Below, one piece after another: positions 52,941-61,116 of a stretch of DNA of 64,000 nt. The notes below the pieces were generated by a model that was not told the DNA's origin, made no database searches, and was given only the letters and a program-made list of their open reading frames with translations. A program made the position numbers and the translations under genes. The number at the start of each line of letters is the position of its first letter. The first letter of the stretch is position 1. This stretch comes from Rhodococcus jostii NBRC 16295. Its GTDB lineage: Bacteria; Actinomycetota; Actinomycetes; Mycobacteriales; Mycobacteriaceae. The DNA is taken from assembly GCF_001894825.1 (NCBI RefSeq), contig NZ_BCWY01000015.1, forward strand, positions 62,001 to 126,000, written 5' to 3'.

Positions 52941-52990
52941 CGTTGCCTCCGCGTTGAAAATGAGGCGTTGCCTCCGCGGTGAATCGGGGG
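52941..52990. repeat. 25-bp imperfect tandem duplication between convergent genes
   Basis: Units 52941-52965 and 52966-52990 share CGTTGCCTCCGCG then differ slightly (ttgaaaatgagg against gtgaatcggggg). It fills the gap between the TIM-barrel gene and the second LacI gene. Confidence 0.75.
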
Positions 52991-53006
52991 CCGGCCGGGG
53001 ACGCCG

Positions 53007-54059
53007 CTACGACCGGGCCGGGCCGGTGGTGCCGCGCACCACCAGATGGGGCTCGATCACGAAATCCTGGGGGTCGAGGTCGTCGTCCTCGAGCCGGGCG
53101 ATGGCGAACTGCACGGCGTGCCGCGCCAATCCGGCCGTGTCCTGTCGCACGGTGGTGAGGTCGATCCGCGACAACTGGGCCAGGTGGCTGTCGTCGTAGC
53201 CGACGATCGAGATGTCGCCCGGCACGTCGACGTGGGCGCGGGTGAACACGTCCATGAGGCCGATGGCACTGCGGTCGTTGCCCGCGAGCACGGCGGTCGG
53301 GAGGCGGTCCTCGGCCAGCAGCGTGTTCGCGGCGGCGACACCTGCCTCCTCGTTGTGCTGACCGGGAAGGACGCGGATGTTGTCGGAGAGGCCGTGCTTG
53401 CGCATCGCTGCGAGGTACGCGCGACGCCGCTCGGGTGATCCCGGGTCGGCACCACCGTCGACGTGCACGATCTCGCGATGTCCGAGTTCGACCAGGTGGT
53501 CCACGGACTGCCGGATACCCTTGGCGTCCGCGGTCCGCACGGTGTCGACCGCGGTGTGGGGGAGTGCGCGGCCGACGACGGTGACGATCGCACGGTCTGC
53601 GAGCGTGCGCAGATAGTCCGCGTCGGACAGCGGGCCGAGCAGGATCAGGCCCTCACACCGGTGGCTGAGGAGCGCGTCGATGGCCTTGTGCTCGTCCCGG
53701 GTGGGCGCGCTGGCGGAGAGCAGCACCTCGTAGCCGGCGGCCTCGGCCTCCGCGTAGATGGTTCCGATCAGGTCGGCCTGGAACGTCTGATGGACGTCGA
53801 TGAGCACGCCGAGGGTGCGGCTGCGGCCGCGGGCGAGCATGCGTGCGGCCCGGTCGAGTCGATAGCCGAGCTCGTCCGCGGCCTGGAGAACACGGTCCCG
53901 GGTCTCGTCCGACGCTCCCGGTTTGTTGCTGAAGATCAGTGACACGAGGGTGCGCGACACCCCGGCACGGGAGGCGACATCGGCCATCGTGGGGCGCCGG
54001 TGCAGGCCGGCCGGTAGCCGTTCGGAGCCCTCGTGCGCGGCGGCTCGCTCGTCGAGCAT
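53007..54059 (-). CDS. LacI-family regulator of the sugar transporter (inferred)
   Basis: 350 residues: helix-turn-helix MADVASRAGVSRTLVSLIFSNKPGASDETR near residue 25, hinge helix with the usual Leu in AARMLARGRS, and a C-terminal ligand/dimer domain of LacI_C type (GNDRSAIGLMDVF, SIVGYDDSHLAQLSRIDLTTVRQ). The ATG at 54059 has GGGAG eight bases upstream; an ATG at 54080 is possible. It is divergent from the MFS gene and a LacI-type palindrome lies between them. Confidence 0.88.
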   Translation of the reverse strand: MLDERAAAHEGSERLPAGLHRRPTMADVASRAGVSRTLVSLIFSNKPGASDETRDRVLQAADELGYRLDRAARMLARGRSRTLGVLIDVHQTFQADLIGTIYAEAEAAGYEVLLSASAPTRDEHKAIDALLSHRCEGLILLGPLSDADYLRTLADRAIVTVVGRALPHTAVDTVRTADAKGIRQSVDHLVELGHREIVHVDGGADPGSPERRRAYLAAMRKHGLSDNIRVLPGQHNEEAGVAAANTLLAEDRLPTAVLAGNDRSAIGLMDVFTRAHVDVPGDISIVGYDDSHLAQLSRIDLTTVRQDTAGLARHAVQFAIARLEDDDLDPQDFVIEPHLVVRGTTGPARS

Positions 54060-54152
54060 GTCGATCTCCCTCGGTTGCATCGTCAGGGAACGCTCTCACG
54101 TGTCGCGAACTCGCCCTTGACACCCTCTGTGATTCACATCATAGTAGACAAC

Positions 54153-54177
54153 TGAAGCGCGTTAGTGAAGCGCTTCA
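54153..54177. promoter_or_regulatory. LacI-type operator ahead of the sugar transporter
   Basis: TGAAGCGCTTCA at 54166-54177 is a perfect 12-bp palindrome with the central CG typical of LacI operators. An incomplete second copy, tgaagcgc, lies at 54153-54160. It sits between the divergent LacI and MFS genes. Confidence 0.75.
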
Positions 54178-54296
54178 GTCCAGGAGAGAACGCCTCTTCG
54201 GCTGCATCGAGCCGATCGCATCCGGGCGATATCGACACACGTGAACCGATCCTTCCGTGTCGCGATGCGTGAGCATTCCCAGAAAGGCCACACCTG

Positions 54297-55766
54297 ATGT
54301 TGACAACCAACTCGGCTGCCAGTGCGAGCGGAAGCAGCGGCACTGCGCGTAACGAGCGCGGTCACAAACGTTTCCTGACCAAGCTCACCGTCATCTCCAC
54401 GCTCGGAGGCCTGCTGTTCGGCTACGACACCGGTGTGATCTCCGGTGCGCTGCTCTACATGAAGGACGAGCTGAACCTCAGCGCGGTCGGTGAAGCCACC
54501 GTCGTGAGCTCGCTGCTCTTCCCCGGCGCCGCCGTCGGCGCGCTGCTCGGAGGCCGGTTGTCCGACGCGCTCGGCCGCAAACGCACTCTGCTCGTCTGCG
54601 CGGGCCTGTTCCTCGTCGGCGCTCTCGCCTGTGCGACCGCACCCAACGTCGAGGTCATGGTGCTGGCGAGGGTCGTCCTCGGTCTCGGCGTGGGCGCCGC
54701 CGCCGTCACCTGCCCGCTCTACCTGGCCGAGATGGCCCCCGTGGAGCGTCGCGGTCGGATGGTGACCATCAACGAACTGATGATCGTCACCGGTCAGATG
54801 CTCGCCTTCTCGATCAATGCTCTGCTCGATCACCTCATCGAGGACCCCACGGTGTGGCGGTACATGCTGGCCATCGCCTCGGTCCCCGCAGTTCTCCTGC
54901 TGCTCGGCATGCTCGCGCTCCCGGATTCGCCGCGCTGGTACGCGTCTAAGGGCCGGCTCGCCGAAACCCGCAGTACCCTCGAATTGAGCCGCAGCGCGTC
55001 GGAGGCCGCGGACGAGTACGCCAGCATCAGCCTCCACGCCGCCCGCGACCGCAACTCGAAGGTCAGCGGCGCCGTCCACTACCTGCGCGACTATCCCTGG
55101 ATGCGCCGGATCCTCTGGATCGGGTGTGGTCTGGCGATCGTGCAGCAGGCGACGGGCATCAACACGGTCAACTACTACGCCCCGACGATCCTGGAACAGA
55201 GCGGGTTGGGCGTCAGTGCTGCGCTGGTGGCCACCATTGCGGTCGGTGTCACGTCGGTGGTCATGACTATCCTCGGAATCATCCTGCTGGGCTTCGTGAA
55301 TCGTCGCAAGATGCTGCTGACGGGCTTCATCGGCGTCGCATCCTCGCAGGCCGCGTTGTCCCTGGTGTTCCTGCTGCCGTCGTCCACGGGCCGCAGTTAC
55401 ATCATCCTGGCCGCGATGATGGTGTTCGTCGCCTTCGTACAGTGCTTCATCGGAACCTGCGTGTGGTTGCTCCTGTCGGAGATCTTCCCGATGGCCATCC
55501 GCGGGTTCGCCATGGGCATCGCCGTATTCGTGCTCTGGACGACCAATGCCCTCATCTCCTTCGTCTTCCCGATCCTGAACTCCATCCTCGGATCCACCGG
55601 AACGTTCGGCTTGTTCGTGCTCGTCAACCTGATGTCGGTGTTCTTCGTGTACCGCTTCGTCCCGGAAACCAAGGGCCGCAGCCTCGAAGAGCTGGAGGAC
55701 CGCCTCGGCGCAGGCAGGCCCGGCGCCCCGGCTGCGGGAAGCGCCGCCGCCGTCGCCGCTCACTGA
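54297..55766 (+). CDS. Sugar porter MFS transporter (myo-inositol/pentose type)
   Basis: 489 residues, twelve membrane segments. Sugar-porter signatures: GYDTGVISGAL near 41, GRLSDALGRKRTL near 82, a PESPRW-like LPDSPRWY near 205, QQATGINTVNYYAP near 282 and PETKGRSLEELE near 458. The close spacing of QQATGINTVNYYAP with ITG-like neighbours resembles IolT and XylE. Proton-coupled uptake of a sugar or cyclitol for the enzymes upstream is likely. AGAAAGG precedes the ATG. Confidence 0.88.
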   Translation: MLTTNSAASASGSSGTARNERGHKRFLTKLTVISTLGGLLFGYDTGVISGALLYMKDELNLSAVGEATVVSSLLFPGAAVGALLGGRLSDALGRKRTLLVCAGLFLVGALACATAPNVEVMVLARVVLGLGVGAAAVTCPLYLAEMAPVERRGRMVTINELMIVTGQMLAFSINALLDHLIEDPTVWRYMLAIASVPAVLLLLGMLALPDSPRWYASKGRLAETRSTLELSRSASEAADEYASISLHAARDRNSKVSGAVHYLRDYPWMRRILWIGCGLAIVQQATGINTVNYYAPTILEQSGLGVSAALVATIAVGVTSVVMTILGIILLGFVNRRKMLLTGFIGVASSQAALSLVFLLPSSTGRSYIILAAMMVFVAFVQCFIGTCVWLLLSEIFPMAIRGFAMGIAVFVLWTTNALISFVFPILNSILGSTGTFGLFVLVNLMSVFFVYRFVPETKGRSLEELEDRLGAGRPGAPAAGSAAAVAAH

Positions 55767-56625
55767 TCCTCAGTTCTCACGCGCCGGTGCCGCCGCCTTC
55801 GGGTGGTGGCACCGGCGCGTTGGGGTGTTCTTCGTCCCCGCCGCCCACGCAGTTCATTCAGGTACTCCGCATCCTGCTGGTCGTCGGAACGCTCGGTGAG
55901 CAGGCGAAGGGCACTGGAGTGCTGCACCGTTCGGACGTGGTTGTGGGTGAGTTCGACTGCTGCCCCTTCGGGTTCGGTTCGGATGATTTCGCCGCGGGGT
56001 GTGGTCCATTCGAGGTTCCCCGCGCCGGTCTGACGGAGGGTCCAGGAGCCGTCGGTTTTCAGCCGGTGGTGACGGCGGCAGAGGCACGCGAGATTCGACT
56101 CGACCGTGAGACCACCGTTCGCGGGGTCGTCGTGGTCGAACGGGGTCGTGTGGTCGATGTCGCAGAGCCGCGCCGGAACCTGGCAGTGGGGGAAGCGGCA
56201 GTTGCCGTCGCGGGCCCTGATCCGGCGGCCGAGAGCCGTCCCTGGTGCGTAGCTGAGCTCGGGTGTGCCTGCGGCGTTCCGAATGTATGTCGCGGGTATT
56301 CCGTGAGTCTTCTGAACGCGGCTGATCCCGAGGACGTGCCCACCTGCGTCGTCCTCGGCGGCCAGTATTCGCGCGAAATCGGCTGGGGGCACCTCCCTGC
56401 ACGAAGTGCTTGGGGGAACAGGGCGGTGAGAGCGTCGGCGCGCCGCTGGGGGAGAGTGCGCGGGTCGTCGGCACATACGTCGTGGATGGACATCTCCCGC
56501 AACCGCATCGCGAGGGTGTGGGCGTCGGCGGCGGGAAGGTGGCCGTCGAGGTAGGACATACCGTTCTCCGCGGGGCGAATCCATACGTCGCAATCGGCGA
56601 CGGCGAGTCTGTTGCGGCTGTTGCG
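55760..56625 (-). pseudogene. Broken DUF222/HNH endonuclease (13E12-repeat type)
   Basis: The C-terminal part (about 55760-56400) encodes a clear HNH region: RARDGNCRFPHCQVPARLCDIDH and NLACLCRRHHRLKTDGSW, typical of DUF222 proteins related to the M. tuberculosis 13E12 repeat family. The preceding segment (about 56410-56625: GHLPAADAHTLAMRLREM) is the DUF222 middle, but in a different frame, and the first 200 or so residues are missing where the RibD-like gene begins. A hairpin-forming stretch near 56382-56415 lies at the frame change. Its 3' end overlaps the MFS stop by seven bases. Confidence 0.8.
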
Positions 56626-56627
56626 GC

Positions 56628-57191
56628 TCAGCGCCTGGTCTCGTACCTGGTCAGGACCACGCCGTCAGGGAACGTCCCGGTCTCCACCAGGGTCAGGTTC
56701 ACCCAGTTGTCCAGGGCCGCGAAGAACGGCGTGCCGCCACCAACCAGGACCGGATGGGTGACGATCGCGTACTCGTCGATCAGCCCATTCCGCATGGCCA
56801 CTGCGGCGAGTGTGGCGCCGCCGATATCCATGGGGCCGCCGTCCTCGGCCTTGAGCCGGGTGATCTCGGTGACCGCGTCGCCGGTGACCAGGCGGGTATT
56901 CCAGTCGACCGTGCTGGTCGTCGAGGAGAACACCACCTTCGGCATGTCCCGCCAGCGGCGGGCGAACTCGATCTCCGCCGGTGTGGCACCCGGCTGCTGG
57001 TCGGCGGTCGGCCAGTGGGAGCTCATCGTCTCCCACAGTTTGCGCCCGTACAGCGCCGTGCCTGTCGCCCTCACCCGGTCGGACCACCACTGGAACAGCT
57101 CGTCGCTCGGCACACTCCAGCCGAGGTCGTCGCCGGGCGCGGCGATGTAACCGTCCAGGCTCGCGTTCATGGCGAAGGTCAGTTTCCGCAT
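56628..57191 (-). CDS. RibD C-terminal-type dihydrofolate reductase family protein
   Basis: 187 residues with the RibD_C/DHFR-like fold: MNASLDGYIAAPGDDLGW at the start, YGRKLWETM near 50, DIGGATLAAVAMRNGLIDEYAIVTHPVLVGGGTPFF split between about 115 and 155. Such stand-alone proteins are annotated as deaminase/reductases of unknown substrate and often accompany stress regulators. The ATG at 57191 is used. It abuts the broken DUF222 gene, perhaps having replaced its 5' part. Confidence 0.85.
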   Translation of the reverse strand: MRKLTFAMNASLDGYIAAPGDDLGWSVPSDELFQWWSDRVRATGTALYGRKLWETMSSHWPTADQQPGATPAEIEFARRWRDMPKVVFSSTTSTVDWNTRLVTGDAVTEITRLKAEDGGPMDIGGATLAAVAMRNGLIDEYAIVTHPVLVGGGTPFFAALDNWVNLTLVETGTFPDGVVLTRYETRR

Positions 57192-57364
57192 GGTGTCAGC
57201 CTCCCGTGAGTCGGTACTCGGTGTACAGACCAGCACGGCGCGGAAAAATCATCGGTCAGGCCACACCGAGGGCCGGTTCACCACCACGCCAAGCGGATGT
57301 GCGTACGGAAGGGAACCACCAGCGGGACGGTCCGGCCCGACAGCGCGCCGACGGACAGGTGGTT

Positions 57365-57386
57365 CCGCAAGCGGATCCGCTTGCGG
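57365..57386. repeat. 22-bp perfect palindrome
   Basis: The arms CCGCAAGCGGA and TCCGCTTGCGG meet without a loop, centred on a GGATCC. It lies in a 374-base gap with no gene between the RibD-like gene and the AMIN-like pseudogene. It has no U-run; it could be a protein-binding site or the scar of an element. Confidence 0.6.
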
Positions 57387-57461
57387 GACGAGCGCCTGAC
57401 CCTTGCGATTGCGCGCTGGGCGCCGATCTCGTCCCGGTGCAGGTTGCGTTAACGGCAACGG

Positions 57462-57480
57462 CCTCACCCATGGGGTGAGG
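57462..57480. promoter_or_regulatory. MerR-type operator candidate
   Basis: CCTCACCC-atg-GGGTGAGG is a perfect 8+8 inverted repeat in 19 bp, the size and composition of MerR-family operators placed between -35 and -10 boxes. No MerR gene is in the window. It lies 86 bases before the AMIN-like pseudogene. Confidence 0.4.
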
Positions 57481-57565
57481 GTCCTGGTGGAACGGAACGA
57501 AATTGTCTGACGATAGACCTGGTGAGCGATATCCCTTGCGAACGCTGACCACGAAGGATTGCAAC

Positions 57566-58044
57566 ATGCTTGCCGCCAAGCGAAACAACGTAAGCGTGGC
57601 AGCCCTCGCCCTTTGTCTTCCGGCGCAACCTGGCGAACATATGCCCGGTCCGGCTCGACCCAGGCTGGATTCGGTCGATCTCGAAAGGACCTCGGACGGT
57701 GAGACCGTGACATTCAGTCTCGGGGGCGACGGGCCGATGGGCTGGTCCGTCCGCTTAGTCCAGACGCCGTTCCTTCGAGGAACGGACGGCGCCGTGCCGA
57801 TTTCGGGTTCGTGCATTCTGCAGATCGATCTGACCTCCGTGGACTCCAATGAAGCCGGGGACGGCCCGGACTGCCGATGCGACTCACGCCCGACGGCGAC
57901 GCATCGGCAGTGGTCGAGGTCCTCGTTTACTCGAGCAGCGGCACTGTGACGCAATCCTTCGTCGGAACCCGAAGCAGCACAACCGAGGTCACGGTCGACA
58001 CAGCAATCGACAACCGCACGATCACGGTCGCAATCACTCACTGA
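57566..58044 (+). pseudogene. AMIN-like domain protein, frameshifted
   Basis: The first part (from ATG 57566 with GAAGGA seven bases before) reads RLDSVDLERTSDGETVTFSL and GWSVRLVQTPFLRG in one frame, the start of the beta-sandwich seen in actinobacterial AMIN-like secreted proteins. At about 57860-57880 the match jumps to another frame, continuing LTPDGDASAVVEVLVYSSSG and SFVGTRSSTTEVTVDTAIDN to the stop at 58044. An N-terminal signal is not clean either. One frameshift or an eight-base insertion would explain it; sequencing error is the alternative. Confidence 0.65.
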
Positions 58045-58079
58045 AGAACAACACCCACGCGGCTGCCCGCTGAGCGATC
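57936..58079 (+). repeat. Direct repeat, copy 1 (3' end of the AMIN-like gene)
   Basis: About 144 bases that recur at 63565-63712 in the same orientation. The first 110 bases differ at about nine positions; small indels follow the stop codon. It covers the end of the AMIN-like frame and 35 bases downstream. Confidence 0.9.
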
Positions 58080-58296
58080 CCTCACCGGGGCATAGCAGGC
58101 TGCGGTGGCGACGCGACATGAAAGAAGGACTCGCCCATGTAGTGGCGCGTTCTCTCCGCACCCGATCTCCAGCCGTGCCAACCACTTGATCGCATCGACG
58201 TGCCTGCGGCGATCCCGAACCGAAACTCGAGAAGGTATTGACGCCCGTGGCGAGTACGCTTGTCCGCCATTGCCGCACTGCACTACCTTTGCCGTT

Positions 58297-58953
58297 GTGG
58301 ACCTCTTCTCACATTCTTGGACAGCGTTGCGCACGGCAGTCGCCGAACTCCCGGACGAGGACTTCACACAGCCTTCCGGCTGTACCGGCTGGCTCGTGCG
58401 GGACCTGGTGTGCCACCTGATCATCGACGCTCAGGACGTCCTGATCACCCTCGCGACCCCGACCGACTCGGAACCAACCCACGACGCGGTGACCTACTGG
58501 GACCTCGCCCAAACACCGCCGACCGGCGACGACCCACTCGACGCGTTGATCGTCCGGCTCGCCGCCGCGTACCAGGAGCCTCGGCTGCTCCAGTTCCATC
58601 TCGACGATGTCGGCTCCGCAGCCGGCCGCGCCGCCGAACTCGCCGACCCCGACCTGCGGGTCGGCACCCGCGACGAAGTCCTCGTCGCCGGCGACTACCT
58701 CACCGCGTACGTGCTGGAGTGGACACTGCACCACCTCGACCTCGTCGCACACCTCCCGGACGCCGCGCAACCGCCCGCGAAGGGACTCGCCCAGTCCCGC
58801 GACATGCTGGAGAAGATCGCCGGCACCGCATTTCCCACGTCGTTCTCCGACAAGGACGCGCTGCTGGTCGGCACCGGACGGCGTGCCCCGACCGACGCGG
58901 AGAAGGCAGAACTGGGCGAGCTCGCCGCGAAACTGCCGCTAGTCCTCGGATGA
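58297..58953 (+). CDS. Mycothiol-dependent maleylpyruvate isomerase-like (MDMPI/DinB-fold) protein
   Basis: 218 residues of the TIGR03083/MDMPI_N four-helix fold: SHSWTALRTAVAELPDEDF at the start, GCTGWLVRDLVCHLIIDAQD near 33 and EWTLHHLDLVAHLPD near 145, giving the three metal-binding His/Glu positions. Mycothiol- or bacillithiol-dependent transferases use this fold. The GTG at 58297 has no ribosome site, so leaderless or weak translation is likely; a longer frame from 58105 is possible. Confidence 0.75.
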   Translation: MDLFSHSWTALRTAVAELPDEDFTQPSGCTGWLVRDLVCHLIIDAQDVLITLATPTDSEPTHDAVTYWDLAQTPPTGDDPLDALIVRLAAAYQEPRLLQFHLDDVGSAAGRAAELADPDLRVGTRDEVLVAGDYLTAYVLEWTLHHLDLVAHLPDAAQPPAKGLAQSRDMLEKIAGTAFPTSFSDKDALLVGTGRRAPTDAEKAELGELAAKLPLVLG

Positions 58954-60190
58954 TCGTCTACCACTGCACCGACTGCGTGACCGCTACTACGACACTCGCC
59001 TGAATGCGGCGTGCACCCCCGACCTCGAGGTCGGCCTGCCGCACCTGTAAGGGCATCCCCGCCGCGGGCGCCGAACACGACGGACGACCCGCGGCCCCGG
59101 CGGCTCCGACGCCGGGGACGCACCACCTGACCGCGACCCACCCGACTGTCCCTGCAATCACGTTGAACCAGAGAGATTTCTGGGTGGTCCTTGCCCAAGG
59201 CCAGGACCGGGACCCCGGCCGGGCGCGAGTTCGCCATCAAACCCGAGCCCACTTGAAGCCACTGACTCTCCGCATCGGTGGGCATGTACTCGATGACAAC
59301 CACGAGCGAGGCGCGGCTAGACCACTGGAACCAGGTCGGTCTTCCGCGTTATCGAAATAGTCCGAGCGTCGCGATAGGGCACCGGGGCCGCACAGTCCCA
59401 TGGCCAACGTCGCGGCACTGCTCGCGCTCATCTCCGTCGTGGTCCTGCTTTGACAGAGGGCCGGGTGCCAGCTCAGTCCGAGCTGGAGCGGCGTGAGTTC
59501 GGAGAAACTGGCGAATTCGAGATCCTCAATCCACCCAACATGCCGTGCCCTCGGCACCGCCGGCGAAGCTCCCGTTTGGGTGAACGTCTCGTTCAGTACC
59601 GGGAGTAGTGCTGTCCAGTCGCCTGTTCGCCAGCGCAGATGCACTTTCGGTCGAGGTTTCGGTCCGAGGTCACGGCGCAAAACCGAATACCGAGCGCATC
59701 GTGGGAATCCGGGCTGTGCGGACATGCCGTGCAGGACAGCGTCGATTCCAGTGCCCGTGCAGGGCTAGGTGACTCGGAAACCGCTAGAGAGTTCGACACA
59801 TCGGTCGGGTTCGACGCCATGGCGGCGCTCCAGTTCTCGACCCTTTGACTTCGGGCCGGTTTGGCCGCCGAGGACGACATGGCTTGACCGCGCATATTCG
59901 AATGACCCTCGACATCCACGAGGCTACACTTCCCCGCCGCCCCTTTGGCTCCGCGGGTGAACAACCCTCACACAGCAGAAGTGTCAGCGCACGGACCGTA
60001 TGGCGGGGACGCGTCGGCGGTTCACAACGTCCCGAGGACCCTATTCGACCCTCGTTCCCATAAGCGGATCGTCTTATGGCATGAAGTCCGCACCGATCGG
60101 TTACATCGCCGGATTCCACGCCAGCTGTTCTTCTACGATGTACGGACTGCTGACTATCCGTCGGGTCTCAGGGCACGGTCTGGAGGGTTC
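58954..60190. other. 1.2-kb stretch without a convincing gene
   Basis: Several open frames exist on both strands, but none has a good start, domain or steady third-position GC pattern. The GC content is visibly lower after about 59300. A tiny frame at 59399-59457 would make a hydrophobic peptide (MANVAALLALISVVVLL) with no ribosome site. The stretch looks like decayed coding DNA. Confidence 0.5.
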
Positions 60191-60805
60191 ATGAGCATCC
60201 GAATATCGTCGAGCACACCGGATGACGAACCGGGGAGCACGTTGTTTCCGGTTCGCGACAGAATCGACGAAGACCTACGAACCCACCCAGCGGTGAGGCT
60301 TGCGGGCGAAGCGGTCCCATTGATGCAACGCACCACGGCCGGAGAGCGATTCGGTCCAGTCCGGCTCATCGAGCGCGACTCCGATTTCGCCGTCGTATTC
60401 GCCGCAGATACGACCCGTTGGGCGGTTCTTGTTCAGCCAGGGAGCGAATCACCGAAGGCATCCCTCATCCTCGGGGTACCCAATCCCCGCGTTGGATTCG
60501 GTCGCTCGTTTCGAGCGTCGTACTTGGAGCGGATGAACGTCCATCAATCCGGCGATCCGTCCGTCGCGAGGGAACCACCAGAGTTCGGATGGATGGCGCT
60601 GGCCGGAATTGCTGCCGAAGGCGTGTCTCAGTTCGAAGTGAGGTCGTCGCTCGAGACAGACACCGGAGGTGTCGGAGCCGACGGAGTCGTCTTTGCGGTG
60701 CTCCGCGCGCGGTGGAGAGAGAAACCGCACGTCGCCGTAACCCTTGCCAGCGGCGAGACAGTCCCCATCCATCATCCAACCCTGCGGCCCGAGCGCCCGA
60801 GCTGA
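60191..60805 (+). CDS. Protein of unknown function
   Basis: 204 residues, cytoplasmic by composition, no membrane or signal segment. The middle (GPVRLIERDSDFAVVFAADTTRWAVLV) looks like beta strands, and the rest is mixed. The ATG at 60191 has GGAGGG four bases before it. Upstream frame continues but with poor codon use. Base composition is less GC-rich than the core genes, suggesting acquired DNA. No family recognised. Confidence 0.6.
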   Translation: MSIRISSSTPDDEPGSTLFPVRDRIDEDLRTHPAVRLAGEAVPLMQRTTAGERFGPVRLIERDSDFAVVFAADTTRWAVLVQPGSESPKASLILGVPNPRVGFGRSFRASYLERMNVHQSGDPSVAREPPEFGWMALAGIAAEGVSQFEVRSSLETDTGGVGADGVVFAVLRARWREKPHVAVTLASGETVPIHHPTLRPERPS

Positions 60806-61116
60806 CGAGCACCTGCCGGGCGAGGCGTTATCGGGTAGGCGTCGGGCAAGACGGTGGGGGCCATTTGATCGACCCCGTGCGGAGCGGTACCTAACCATTT
60901 TGTGTTGCGCCCCGCTGCGCTCGGTCAGTGCGTCGCCGCGCCGCTCGGTGTCACTGTCTTCGCGCGGTGACATGGCGTTGCCCGAGATCTCTCCGCTAAC
61001 GGATCCTCTACGGGACAGCTATCGCGGGCTCTGACCGTGGCGGTATTCTTCAGCGCAAGGTAGCCCCGCGCCCGATGGCGTCGTCCATCGGTTCGTCGAG
61101 TGCGTGGGGTGTGACG
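60806..61116. other. Intergenic stretch, no feature seen
   Basis: About 310 bases between two orphan genes. Short GC-rich symmetrical words occur (for example around 60915-60960) but no gene, terminator or operator can be supported. Confidence 0.5.

Noticed and set aside
55760-57191. Insertion sequence at the DUF222 break
   Set aside because: No transposase, terminal inverted repeats or target duplication could be found.
57256-58278. A 340-codon open frame on the minus strand over the AMIN-like pseudogene
   Set aside because: Cys/Arg/Ser-rich sequence without domain, and it conflicts with a recognisable plus-strand fold.
59399-59457. Small hydrophobic peptide as a toxin of a type I toxin-antitoxin pair
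   Set aside because: No ribosome site, no polar ends and no antisense RNA signals; chance frame is likely.
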